DNA of 64,000 bases from contig NZ_BOPG01000089.1 in assembly GCF_016863635.1 (NCBI RefSeq), positions 1 to 64,000 on the forward strand, given 5' to 3'. The notes below the pieces were generated by a model. That model ran no database searches and was not told the DNA's origin. It worked only from the letters and a program-made list of their open reading frames with translations. Below, one piece after another: positions 43,944-53,381 of this stretch (the first letter of the stretch is position 1; each line of letters opens with the position of its first letter). Both the position numbers and the translations under genes were made by a program. The DNA comes from Virgisporangium aurantiacum (GTDB lineage: Bacteria > Actinomycetota > Actinomycetes > Mycobacteriales > Micromonosporaceae).

Positions 43944-46900
43944 TCAGCAGAGGTGGACAGCCAGCGCCGCGGCATGTGTGGCGTCGTCGCCCTGCAACGC
44001 GATCCGCAGCTGTTTGACAGCCGTGGAATCCTGCCGTCCGTCGAGTTTCAGCTGGCCGATCGCGCGTCCCCAGGCGACGTCGTCGTTCGCCGCCGACACC
44101 AGCAGGCCGAGACCGCGGCCCGCGTCGATCGGTGCGTGCAGCCGACGTTGCAGCGCCGGCCATCGCGTGACGATCTCCGCCAGCAGCAGGAGATGTCTGG
44201 CGCGATCGACGGCAGCCTCTCCGCTGCGCGGGAACCGCTGATCGAGTACCTGCGCGTAGAAAGACCACACCGTTAGCAGCCGCTTGATGTCCCGGGCCGA
44301 CCGATGTGCGTATGCCCCCAGCCGCCTACGGAGGAATTCGCGCACCTCGGGATGACGTTCCAGCGGAGCCGTCGTCACGATCGGGATGGCCGCCAGGGAG
44401 TCGTCATCGGTCGCGGCGACCGGTTCGTCTTCACTCCAGCCGAAGTCGGCGCCGACACCGGTCACCGGCGCCGGATCGTCGTCGCCCGGCACCGACACCT
44501 CTGAGCCCGAAGCTACACAGACCGAAGCCTCCTCGACCGACGGCATTCCCGTCGCCGACGCACCGCGCAACGGCTCCAGCTCCACCGTCGTCGAGATCTC
44601 CTTGCCCAGCAGATGATCGACGAGTCCGTCCGTCGTCTCGTCGTCGGGACGGGGCAGTGCGATCGGAAGCTGGATCAGCTTGCGAAGGAAGGTCCAACCC
44701 GGCGACGGATCCTCAGGGTGCAGCAGATCCGTCGGTGTGGTCACGTCGCGGTAGATGCAGTCCAGATGCGCCGCAACGATGACTGGGTCGAGCCCTAGAA
44801 CGAAACGGCAGTGCGGCAGTTGATCGGAGAGGAACAGGTTGACCGCTTCGAGCACCTCCGCCGTCGTCTTGGGACCGCACCGGTCCAGATCGTCGATGAA
44901 CACGACCAATTCCACATCGGACGTCCGAAGGTCGCTCAGGACTTCCGCGATGTCGTGCTGAAGCAGGTACAAGTAACCGGACCGGGCCTGATACAACGGG
45001 TCGACCACCGGCAGCGGCAGACCCCAACCGGTGGTTCCCGCACCACCGCTGGACAACGGGCCGCCGAAGAGCTCCGGTGGTAGCCATCGAGACGCGCGGC
45101 TGGTGACATACCTGAACCACCAATGCAGAAGCCCGAGAAGGAACAGGACGACAGGAAGAATGACAGCGACATGCGTGCCGTGCAATTTCGTGTCGATGAA
45201 AGCTGCCTTGATCGGGTAGCGGATTTGTGGGTCCAGGAGCCGGGCCGCCGCCGGCGCTAGGAGTGCGAACGCCGCGAACGCGAAGACGGGTGATATCGTC
45301 CGGCGGCGCAACAGCCGCTGGAGCGCCCGGACGTCGACGTGGCGGGCGTTGCGACTGAACCAGTAGGACTCGCGCTCCCGGTCAGTCGGGTAGAGCACCG
45401 GCGCGGCCGCGTGCAGGATCGCGTTCGCGAGCCCCGCCCACACCTGTTCGCTGGTCTGATGCGCCCACGGATTGAACCACGCAGTGACCCGGCGCTGTGT
45501 TGGCGGATCCGCCTGTGGTTCCACGGTCGGCCGACGCCCCGCCGCCTTTACCCACCCCATCGCCTTGGTAATGAGCCGCACACCCGACTTCAGCGGCTGT
45601 GGCCGGCCGAGCCGGGCGTCAGCCCGGGCCGCGGTCAACGTCGGGGTACGCCGGCGTTCGGTGGGCTGCGGATGACCACTCTCGCGCAGTTCGCTTTCGA
45701 CCATCCGAAGGAGGCTGGTCTTGCCCGAGCCCCACGCCCCTTCGACCGAGCAGACCGTCGGCCCGACGGCATCGGTGGGAACACCGCCGGGTTGGTACCG
45801 CGACGTGCTGATGGTCGACGCGAGCGCTGCAACGAGGTCACCCCGGTCGAGTTGGTCGGTGTCGGCGGCGCCGTCGGCGGAACCTGGGAAGAGAACGGAC
45901 CGAAACTCCGTCGTGGGATCGAGGAGTCCGACGTGTCGCGCGGAACCAGCGAAGGCGAGCAGCGGCCCGCGGCCGGCGACCGGGAACGGCGTCACGCAGA
46001 ACACTACCGATGACGGTGTCTCGTGCAGGCTCGTCGACCGGCGTGGGCCGGTCGCGTCGGTTAGGCCGACCACGCCGTCGCTGCCTGCCCAGGACAGTAG
46101 AGTCCGCCGGTCGGAGGTCGGTATGACGGCGAGGGTGAGAACCCAGCTTCTGCGTTGCACCAGTACGTCACACCGGGGCGTGGTGGTGAGGTCGAGCCAT
46201 CGTCGGACGGAGCCGTCCTGGCCGGCTGACGCCAGGAACGGCGTACCGTCAGGGAGCGTCGTCGCGGCCAGCGCGTACACCGATCCCACGTGTCCGGTTA
46301 GGGGTGCGACCCGCTCGGCCAGTGTCGCCATGTCCCACAACCGCACGGTACCGTCCGATCCCGCCGAGGCCAGGAGTACCTCGTCGGCCGACAGCCGTAC
46401 GGTCGTGAGCGCTCGAACGGGCATGGTGTGACCGGCCATCGGCGCACCGACGCGTTGCCCGGTGACCGGATCCCACAGCCGGATCCTGCCGTCTCTGCCG
46501 GCTGCGGCGAGGACGGTGTCACCATTCGGCATCGGGACGGTGGTGATCGTGTAGATCGGAGCACCGGTGCCGTTCGAAATCGCCGGCTGTGGCCCGTCGC
46601 CGGCGCCAAGCTCCCACACTCTGATGGTGCCGTCCTGTCCGGCCGCGGCGATGCGGGATCGTCCATCGTCGACGGCGACGGTCGTCAGGGCGAAGACGGC
46701 CCTACCGGGCTCGGTTTCGATCCGATGTACCGGAGCCGATCGGAGGGGATCGCGGATAACAATCCCGCCGTCGTCGTCGGCGACCGCGAGGAGATGACCG
46801 TCGCGGAAGGCGACCGGCGCGACGGCCCAGATCCATCCGGTCGCCGGATCGACGGTGGAGACGCCGCTGTGCAGGTCCCACAGCCGCACCCGACCGTCCC

Positions 46901-47798
46901 GGCCCGCGGAGGCCAGGATGGTCGCCGCTTCGCGCGATCGCAGGGCGGAGAGGGCGAACACGGTGCCGATGTGGCCGGTCAGCGGCGGACGGCTCGCTGG
47001 CCGGCCCGCCAGGACGTCCCAGAAACGGACGGTGCCGTCCTGACCGGCCGATGCGAGCGTACCCCTGTCGGGGTCGTTCGTGATGACGGCGAGGGCGTGC
47101 ACCGCGCCGTGATGGCCCGCCATCGGTGATTGAAGCTGTTGGTCGGCGTTCAGGTCCCACGTGACAATCAGGCCGTCCTCGCCGCTCGACGCGAGCACGC
47201 CGCCGTCGCTCGTGGGAACGCAGGCCAGTGCGTATACCGCGCCCCTGTGGCGCAGGGGCAGCGACCTGATCAGCCGACCGGTTTCGGGCGACCACAAGCG
47301 GACGACGCCGTCCTCGCCGGCCGTGGCGAGCATCTGACCGTTGCGCGTCGGGACGGAAGTGAGCGCGGACACCGAACGGCCGTCGCCGACGGTCATCTCC
47401 GCGATCTGCTCGGCGACACCGGGCTGCCACACCCGGACGGTGCCGTCCCCGCTCGCCGATGCGAGCAGCGACTGGCCATCCGACGCCGCGAACGAGGCAA
47501 GGGCGAGGACCGAGCGCTGGTGCCCTCGCATCGGTTCGTGGATGAATCGGCGGCTCTCGATGTCCCACAGCCTGAGGTCGCAGCGCTGGTCGCCCCACAC
47601 GAGCACGTGCTCGCCAGTCGGCAGGCGCAGGCTCGTCAGCGCTCGCATGGGATCGGTGCGGAACGCGCCGTAGCCGCGTGCCCGTCGGCCCGTTGCGGGA
47701 TCCCAGAAGCCGAGGTGCCCGTCCTCGCCCGCCGAGGCGATGACTGATCTATCAGGCGAGAGCATGACTTCGGTCAACGCTCGAATCGGTCCTGACAC
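43944..47798 (-). CDS. Double WD40-propeller / KAP P-loop NTPase
   Basis: A 1284-residue protein starting at GTG. The first 630 or so residues contain about 14 WD-type repeats (FWDPATG, LRLWDIES, VRVWQPG, VRLWSPETG, VTWDLNA, VRFWDVLAG, VRLWDLHSG and more), enough for two seven-blade propellers; the last few are degenerate. A KAP-family NTPase follows: Walker A GAWGSGKTS near 690, two transmembrane helices inserted near 836 and 883 (HVAVILPVVLFLLGLLHWW), and Walker B VVFIDDLDRCG near 966. The C-terminus is helical. KAP NTPases are membrane-associated and occur in phage-defence contexts; a WD40 front end would be the recognition part. Two membrane protein genes lie head-on downstream. Confidence 0.82.
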   Translation of the reverse strand: MSGPIRALTEVMLSPDRSVIASAGEDGHLGFWDPATGRRARGYGAFRTDPMRALTSLRLPTGEHVLVWGDQRCDLRLWDIESRRFIHEPMRGHQRSVLALASFAASDGQSLLASASGDGTVRVWQPGVAEQIAEMTVGDGRSVSALTSVPTRNGQMLATAGEDGVVRLWSPETGRLIRSLPLRHRGAVYALACVPTSDGGVLASSGEDGLIVTWDLNADQQLQSPMAGHHGAVHALAVITNDPDRGTLASAGQDGTVRFWDVLAGRPASRPPLTGHIGTVFALSALRSREAATILASAGRDGRVRLWDLHSGVSTVDPATGWIWAVAPVAFRDGHLLAVADDDGGIVIRDPLRSAPVHRIETEPGRAVFALTTVAVDDGRSRIAAAGQDGTIRVWELGAGDGPQPAISNGTGAPIYTITTVPMPNGDTVLAAAGRDGRIRLWDPVTGQRVGAPMAGHTMPVRALTTVRLSADEVLLASAGSDGTVRLWDMATLAERVAPLTGHVGSVYALAATTLPDGTPFLASAGQDGSVRRWLDLTTTPRCDVLVQRRSWVLTLAVIPTSDRRTLLSWAGSDGVVGLTDATGPRRSTSLHETPSSVVFCVTPFPVAGRGPLLAFAGSARHVGLLDPTTEFRSVLFPGSADGAADTDQLDRGDLVAALASTISTSRYQPGGVPTDAVGPTVCSVEGAWGSGKTSLLRMVESELRESGHPQPTERRRTPTLTAARADARLGRPQPLKSGVRLITKAMGWVKAAGRRPTVEPQADPPTQRRVTAWFNPWAHQTSEQVWAGLANAILHAAAPVLYPTDRERESYWFSRNARHVDVRALQRLLRRRTISPVFAFAAFALLAPAAARLLDPQIRYPIKAAFIDTKLHGTHVAVILPVVLFLLGLLHWWFRYVTSRASRWLPPELFGGPLSSGGAGTTGWGLPLPVVDPLYQARSGYLYLLQHDIAEVLSDLRTSDVELVVFIDDLDRCGPKTTAEVLEAVNLFLSDQLPHCRFVLGLDPVIVAAHLDCIYRDVTTPTDLLHPEDPSPGWTFLRKLIQLPIALPRPDDETTDGLVDHLLGKEISTTVELEPLRGASATGMPSVEEASVCVASGSEVSVPGDDDPAPVTGVGADFGWSEDEPVAATDDDSLAAIPIVTTAPLERHPEVREFLRRRLGAYAHRSARDIKRLLTVWSFYAQVLDQRFPRSGEAAVDRARHLLLLAEIVTRWPALQRRLHAPIDAGRGLGLLVSAANDDVAWGRAIGQLKLDGRQDSTAVKQLRIALQGDDATHAAALAVHLC

Positions 47799-48952
47799 GA
47801 CGATGAGGCCGCCCTTCCTACAACGAACAGGGGCGCGGCCGCTACGCGACGCGCGGGTTACACGTTCCGCTTGACGATGTGTCTTTCGCGGTAGGCCTTG
47901 CGATGAGGCTCGCTGAACGCGCGGCCTCCGCTCTTGATCCCGACGACGACATCCGCAGGGACCGCGCGGGCCATTCCGCTAACGACCCCAGCGCCCGCGA
48001 ACAGCGTTTCAATGACGGCCACCATGCGAAGGCGCGACGGTCCGCTTCGCCTCAGCGCGGCAACCGGTCGTGCCCGGATCTGCCAAGACTCGTAACGTCA
48101 ACCTCAGACCTCGCACTCCTTGGCCCGCGCCGCAACTACGGTGTCCGCGGCCCGGTCTGTCGCTCCGCTCGGCGGTCAACCTCGTCATATCAAACCGGAA
48201 TCGCTCGGCTGCCGCCCGAACGATTGCGTCAGGCTCAGTCCCATCACCCATAACGGTTCCACCGAATGGCCTGCACGCCTACGTGCCGCAACAGACGCGT
48301 TACATTAGGTAGCAGTACTGGCACTTAGGGTCACGAACGGCGGCCGCCACGCCAGGCGGATCAAACAACTAGCTTCGATTCATTTCCGTGATTCCTCGAA
48401 TGGTCGGTCATGCGGAAATCATGATCGGCCGAGAGAACCGGCCCTGCGGGGACTCGGTTCGTTTGGTTCTCGGACAGGCCCCGTCACGCCAGTTGAAGAC
48501 GATGCGCCGGTCAGACGCACTCGCAGATGCAGATCTGTCGGAGTCCGCCCGGGTCATCCAACAGACCCGCACTCGCTCAATCAGCCGATTTTAAGCCGAC
48601 CGCCTGCTCGATCAGGAGACGCTTTCCCTGCTCAGCAATTGTTTGCGACCGTCCGCGTGGCCTGCCCTGTTGCACGAACCCACGCTTCGCCACCCGGAGG
48701 CGGGCAACCACCTTCCTTCACGCGACGATGAGATCCGCCGAGAGCACCGACCTCGGTTGGAAAATGGTTCGTGTTGAGCCTCGGACACCAGTCTTCGCGG
48801 AATCCCACGCCAAGTGGACATTCGGCCGGTTGGCGGGAACTACCGGACGCCGGATCAGCACACCTGATCGAGACTTGGATCGAGGGGCCGTGGCCCGTCG
48901 AGCGGTCTGATCTTGCCGTTTTCCCGAGCCTGCGTCATCGGCTCGGTCGACG
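47799..48952. other. Large gap without recognisable gene
   Basis: More than 1.1 kb with no frame that has both a start signal and coding character. Stretches near 48310-48600 are lower in GC. It probably holds decayed island DNA. Confidence 0.45.
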
Positions 48953-49457
48953 ATGAACGGCATGGGCGTCTCTGGGAGCACCAGGGCAGGTCGTCCAGAA
49001 CAGCTGATCGGGGCGCTGGTACCGCCCGCGACGCGGCGCTCTACACCCCCGGTTCCGCTGGAGGTGCCGGCGCTCCCCCGGCTCCAGTTGCCGGCCAATG
49101 CCGGGTCTGAGCCGTTTCTCATCGATGTGGCGCGTCTGGACGCGTCCGGGCGGGTTCTGCTCGCGCCCGGTGCTGGCCGCACTGGCGTGGAAGCCGGGCC
49201 GTCGTGTAGAGCTGCGCGTCGGCGCCGACGCCGTGCTGATCGGCTCTTGTACGGCGGGCCGGCAGGTGGTGGGCGGCCGTGGCGAGCTGACGCTGCCGGC
49301 GTCTGCGCGGCTGCTGGCAGGGCTCGACACGCAGACGCGGGTTGTGCTGATCGCGCTGCCCACGCAGGATCTGCTACTCGAACAGTCGCCGGCGCTCATC
49401 GCTCACCTACTCATTGAGCACTACGGTCGGCAGCCGGAGACCTGCGACGATGGCTGA
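48953..49457 (+). pseudogene. AbrB/SpoVT-like DNA-binding protein, frameshifted
   Basis: The frame from 48953 gives RPEQLIGALVPPATRRSTPP and then LIDVARLDASGRV. Near 49155 the sense moves to another frame: RPVLAALAWKPGRRVELRVG, GGRGELTLPASARLLAGLDT and ALIAHLLIEHYG, the swapped-hairpin pattern of AbrB-type proteins found beside recombinases in actinobacteria. A single indel explains it, so either the gene is dead or the base call is wrong. Its end overlaps the following recombinase start by 8 bases. Confidence 0.6.
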
Positions 49458-49551
49458 GCCGGACCGGGTCGCGAAGGCACGCGCGGTGCTGGCGCAGTTG
49501 GGCGTGTCCGTCGCCGAACTGCAGACCGCCGAGGCCGTCGGCGTCGCCATG
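49450..49551 (+). pseudogene. N-terminal stub of a tyrosine recombinase
   Basis: From the ATG at 49450 the frame reads DRVAKARAVLAQLGVSVAEL, a start typical of actinobacterial tyrosine-type integrases, and is cut after 34 codons by the second IS copy. The continuation is not found on the other side of the IS, where an ABC transporter gene appears instead. Confidence 0.5.
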
Positions 49552-50731
49552 CCCTGTGGGGTGCCAAAAGTCGTTTCGCCTGGTGGTGGTGTGCGGTTCA
49601 GGCAGCTCGGTGGTATTCGTTGATGGCGCCGCCGAGGACTCGTCGTCGCCGGACCCCCGCATCGAGCGGGACCACAACGGTGGGATCATGCTTGGGCGGG
49701 TGTTGGCCCAGGCTCTGGTGCGGGCGGTGCCGGTTGAAGTGCGCGATGTACTCGTCGAGGACCTGCCGGGCGTGGTCCGCGTTGTAGATCAGCATGCGGT
49801 CGGTGCACTCGCGGCGGACGGTCCCGATGAACCGTTCGATGTAGCAGTTTGCCCGCGGCGTCCGCGGCGGAATCTTCACCACCTCGACGCCCTCGTCAGC
49901 GAGCACGGCGTCGAACGCGGCGGTGTACTTGCCGTCCCGGTCGCGGATCAGGAACCGGAACTCGCCGAGGCGCCGGCCCAGGTCCATGACCAGGTTACGG
50001 ACCTGCTGCGTGCACCATTGCCCGGTCGGGCGCCCGGTGACGCCCAGCAGGTGAACCCGTCGTGTACCGACCTCCATCGCTACCAGCACGTACAGCCGGC
50101 GTAGCAAGACGGTGTCGACGTGGAAGAAGTCGACGGCCAGCATGCCCTGTGCCTGGGTGCGCAGGAAGGTCCGCCACTGGGTGTCCGCGTCGCGTGGAGC
50201 CGGCCCGAGCCTGGCTGTGGCGAGGATGCGTCGAATGGTGCCGGCCCCGACCCGGTGGCCGAGGCCGACCAGCTCACCCTGGATCCTGCGGTGCCCCCAG
50301 GACGGATTTTCCTGCGCCAAGCGCAGGACGAGTTCGCGGATCTCGCTGCCGACCGGTGGCCGGCCTGTCTGGTTGGGGTAGGTCCAATGCCGTTGGACCA
50401 GCCGACGGTGCCAAGCCAGCATCGTTGCCGGAGTGACGATCCGGTGCGCCCACAACCGGCGCGGAAGGACCCGGGACAGCGCCGACAGCACCGCCCGGTC
50501 CAACCACGACAGCTGCGGCCTGCCGACCTGACGACGTAGGACCGCCACCTCGTGCCGCAAGACCAGCAGCTCCGCGGTCTTGGCGTCCCCGTCGCGGGTC
50601 AGCGACGCCAGCCAGCCGAACACCTGCACCGACACCCGATACAGCAACCGCACGAACACGAACCGATCATCACGCACCCGAACACCGACCCAGCCCACAC
50701 ACCGTGCGACGACTTTTGGCACGGCACAGGG
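49552..50731 (-). mobile_element. 1180-bp insertion sequence, copy 2
   Basis: Ends are CCCTGTGGGGTGCCAAAAGT (left) and the complement of CCCTGTGCCGTGCCAAAAGT (right). Same length, orientation and gene as copy 1. Its two flanks come from unrelated genes, a recombinase and a sugar ABC ATPase, so a deletion or rearrangement next to the IS has occurred. Confidence 0.85.
49598..50659 (-). CDS. DDE (rve) transposase of the 1180-bp IS, copy 2
   Basis: 353 residues, GTG start, co-linear with copy 1. DDE residues are in LLAVDFFHVDTV, FLIRDRDGKYT and NCYIERFIGTVRREC. Scattered replacements (for example GDAK for DEAK, PQLSWLDR for PRLSWPDR) show the copies are not a fresh duplication. The frame remains open upstream of 50659 only by chance. 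Confidence 0.9.
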   Translation of the reverse strand: MFVRLLYRVSVQVFGWLASLTRDGDAKTAELLVLRHEVAVLRRQVGRPQLSWLDRAVLSALSRVLPRRLWAHRIVTPATMLAWHRRLVQRHWTYPNQTGRPPVGSEIRELVLRLAQENPSWGHRRIQGELVGLGHRVGAGTIRRILATARLGPAPRDADTQWRTFLRTQAQGMLAVDFFHVDTVLLRRLYVLVAMEVGTRRVHLLGVTGRPTGQWCTQQVRNLVMDLGRRLGEFRFLIRDRDGKYTAAFDAVLADEGVEVVKIPPRTPRANCYIERFIGTVRRECTDRMLIYNADHARQVLDEYIAHFNRHRPHQSLGQHPPKHDPTVVVPLDAGVRRRRVLGGAINEYHRAA

Positions 50732-51197
50732 GCTCGTCCTAGACCATTCGGTCCGCGACAACCTGCTCCTGCCCCTGCTCGGGCGCATCGGGCGGGGTCC
50801 GTTCCTCAGCGACCGCGAGGGCAACTCGCTCGCACGCTCGCTGATCCAGCGGTTCTCCATCAAGGTCGCCAACCCGAACCGCCCGGTCCGGCTGCTGTCC
50901 GGCGGCAACCAGCAGAAGGTGGTCATCGCCAAATGGCTGGGGATCGAGCCCGACGTCCTGATCATGGACGAGCCAACGGCGGGCGTCGACATCGGGACCA
51001 AGTCCGAGATTCTCGACATGATCCGCAGCCTTGCCGACGACGGCAAGGGCATCATCGTCATCTCCTCCGAGCTACCGGAACTCCTCGCCGTCTGCGACCG
51101 GATCCTCGTACTGCGCGACGGTTCCGTGGCCCAGGATCTGCACCGCCGGGACGTTCGCGATGAGGAGTCCCTCCAACTCGCCGTCCAAGGAGTCTGA
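50732..51197 (+). pseudogene. Sugar ABC transporter ATP-binding protein, 3' third only
   Basis: About 155 codons remain of an RbsA-like double ATPase of about 500 residues. They cover part of the second ATPase domain: signature LLSGGNQQKVVIAKW, Walker B DVLIMDEPTAGVDIG and the switch region IIVISSELPELLA, up to the natural stop. The missing front was lost at the IS. The permease follows after 3 bases with its own AAGGAG, so it may still be expressed, but the importer cannot work without another ATPase. Confidence 0.8.
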
Positions 51198-51200
51198 ACC

Positions 51201-52193
51201 ATGACACGTACTACCGCGCCCGCCGCCGCCGGCGAAGCCACCCCCGCAGGCCGGCGAGGCCTGGGGAGGATCGGCGAGTTCGACTGGCGGCGCTACGTCA
51301 TCTACATCGGCTTCGTCGTCGTCTTTCTCTTCTTCGCCGTGTTCCTGCGCGACGAAGGCTTCCTGACGCCCAACAACCTGCTCAACATCTTCCGGCAGAC
51401 CGCGATCATCACGGTCATCGCGGTGGCCATGACGTACGTCATCGCGGCCGCGGAGATCGACCTGAGCGTGGGCTCGGTCGCCGGCCTGTCCAGCGTCTGC
51501 ACCGCGATGGCCCTGTCCCACTGGGGACTGGCGGCGGGCATCATCGCCGGCCTGGCCGTCGGACTCGTCGTCGGCTCCATCAACGGCGGCCTGGTCAGCA
51601 CGCTCGGCATTCCGTCGTTCCTCGTCACCCTCGGCATGCTGGGCATCGCGGCTGGGGTCGCCCAGTGGATCACCGCTTCGGCCCCCCAGCCGATCCTCAA
51701 CGACACCTACAACCTCATCTTCGGATCCGGCAACGTGGGCCCGATCCCGGGACTGCTGCTGTGGTCGGCGGCGTTCGTCGTGGTGGGCGCAGTCGTGTTG
51801 GCGAAGACGCGGTTCGGCCGGCAGGTCCTGGCCACCGGCGGCAACCGGACCGCCGCCGAGTTCACCGGGGTGAACACCCGCCGGATCAAGTTCTCGGTAC
51901 TGCTGGTGTCCAGTGTGGTGGCCAGCATCGCGGGGATGCTCTACGCCGGCCGGCTGCAGTCCGGCCGCTTCCAGTGGGGCACCGGCGACGAACTGTCCGC
52001 CATCGCGGCCGTCATCCTCGGCGGCACGAGCCTGTTCGGCGGGTACGGCTCGGTCATCGGCACCCTCTTCGGGGCCCTGCTCATCGGTCTGATCAACAAC
52101 GGCCTGATCCTCGCGGGGCTCGAGGCCAGCCAACAACAGGTGGTCCGCGGCGTGATCATCATCCTCGCCGTCGCGCTGGCCCGCCGGAAGTGA
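51201..52193 (+). CDS. RbsC-like sugar ABC transporter permease
   Basis: A 330-residue permease of the ribose/xylose/inositol type with 8-10 transmembrane segments; TYVIAAAEIDLSVGSVAGLS, GIPSFLVTLGMLGIAAG and ILGGTSLFGGYGSVIGTLFG are family blocks. It should form the membrane channel for a pentose or polyol with a periplasmic-binding lipoprotein and the (now broken) ATPase. The gene looks intact. Downstream dehydrogenase genes suggest the substrate was oxidised in the cell, for example inositol or a sugar lactone precursor. Confidence 0.9.
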   Translation: MTRTTAPAAAGEATPAGRRGLGRIGEFDWRRYVIYIGFVVVFLFFAVFLRDEGFLTPNNLLNIFRQTAIITVIAVAMTYVIAAAEIDLSVGSVAGLSSVCTAMALSHWGLAAGIIAGLAVGLVVGSINGGLVSTLGIPSFLVTLGMLGIAAGVAQWITASAPQPILNDTYNLIFGSGNVGPIPGLLLWSAAFVVVGAVVLAKTRFGRQVLATGGNRTAAEFTGVNTRRIKFSVLLVSSVVASIAGMLYAGRLQSGRFQWGTGDELSAIAAVILGGTSLFGGYGSVIGTLFGALLIGLINNGLILAGLEASQQQVVRGVIIILAVALARRK

Positions 52194-52200
52194 GGCCGTC

Positions 52201-52722
52201 ATGACCGCCCGGTTCCGTGCCGGGATCGTCGGCGCCGGTTTCATGGGCACCGTCCACGCGCATGCCGTCCGGGCCGTCGGCGGGGTGGTGAGCCGGGTCG
52301 CGGGCCGCACGCTCGACGAGGCCGAGCAGGCCGCGGCCCGCATGGGCGCCGAACGGCCGGCAGCCTCGATCGACGACCTGGTGGCCGCCGACGACGTCGA
52401 CGCCGTGCACATCTGCATCCCGAACAAGACCCACCTCCCGCTCGCCGAGGCCGTCCTGCGCGCCGGCAGGCACGTCGTATGCGAGAAGCCACTGGCGACC
52501 GACCCGGACGACGCCAGGCGGCTCACCGAGGCCGCCGCGGATGCCGGCGCGCAGGGTTATCACGATTCGTTCACCGCCTTCGTGTCGGACGTCTACGCCG
52601 CGGTAGCCGGGCACAAGCCCGAAGGGCTGCCCACCTTCGCCGACGGCCTGCGGGCGGCCGTCCTCACGCAAGCCGTCGTGGACTCGACGCGAGACGAGAC
52701 CTGGGTGGAGGTGCCCGCGTGA
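52201..52722 (+). pseudogene. Gfo/Idh/MocA dehydrogenase with large internal deletion
   Basis: The frame gives an intact NAD-binding start (RFRAGIVGAGFMGTVHAHAV, CEKPLATDPDDARRLTEAA) and then jumps, at about residue 121, to a typical family C-terminus (FTAFVSDVYAAVAGHKPEGL, PTFADGLRAAVLTQAVVDST). About 200 residues of the usual 350-380, including the catalytic and dimer sheet region, are missing although the frame is kept. It cannot be an active dehydrogenase. Coding register with neighbours is kept (stop overlaps the next GTG). Confidence 0.75.
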
Positions 52723-53381
52723 CGGCAGAACGATTCTTCGACCCGCATCAGCGAGAAACGGTGGCGGCGGCGATGGCCCGCATCATCCCCACCGACGACC
52801 GGCCCGGCGCGCGGGAGGCGGGCACGATCGACTTCCTCGACCGGTACCTGTCCAGCCTCGACCACGTCTACGCCAAGCCGGACGGCAGCGGTTTCGAGAA
52901 GCTCGAAGGCAAGCGGGCACAGGCGTGGCAGCAGCGGCTGGATATCCTGCGCGACAAGTACGTCGTCGGGGTTCAGGAACTCGACCGTCGGGCCGATACG
53001 CGGTTCGGCGCCGACTTCGCGGCACTGACCGGCGAGCAGCAGGACGAGGTCCTCACCGAGCTGGAGAAGGGCTGCCGGCAGACCGCGGACAACCTGGCCG
53101 AGGCGCAGGCGACCGCGGGGTTCGCGCCGGTGGAGACGCCCCTGCAACAGACGAGTGTGGAGATCGAGCTGGATTTCCTGCCGCTGCTCGCCCTGCACAC
53201 CCGCCAGGGCTTCTACGCCGACCCCACCTACGGCGGCAACCGCGACCGGGTCGGCTGGGACTTCATCGGCTTCCCGGGGCCGGCTTCCCTCGCCGACGTG
53301 CACTCCGGCCGGTACAGCGTCGTCGAGTACTTCGCCGACCCCCTCGGGTACCCGGGGAAGGAGGACAACCGTGGCGCCTAA
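52719..53381 (+). CDS. Gluconate 2-dehydrogenase subunit 3-like protein
   Basis: A 220-residue small subunit of a membrane- or periplasm-type GMC dehydrogenase: FFDPHQRETVAAAMARIIPT, REAGTIDFLDRYL, a central helical part, and the C-terminal TRQGFYADPTYGGNRDRVGW, DFIGFPGP. No twin-arginine signal is seen, in contrast to many relatives. The GTG at 52719 overlaps the previous stop. The large subunit overlaps it downstream, so a two-subunit enzyme oxidising a sugar or polyol is expected. Confidence 0.87.
   Translation: MTAERFFDPHQRETVAAAMARIIPTDDRPGAREAGTIDFLDRYLSSLDHVYAKPDGSGFEKLEGKRAQAWQQRLDILRDKYVVGVQELDRRADTRFGADFAALTGEQQDEVLTELEKGCRQTADNLAEAQATAGFAPVETPLQQTSVEIELDFLPLLALHTRQGFYADPTYGGNRDRVGWDFIGFPGPASLADVHSGRYSVVEYFADPLGYPGKEDNRGA

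Noticed and set aside
49598..51241. A continuous minus frame joining copy-2 transposase to sequence across the ABC transporter
   Set aside because: The extension beyond 50659 lies outside the IS end and is antisense to the RbsA-like fragment; the start shared with copy 1 is used.
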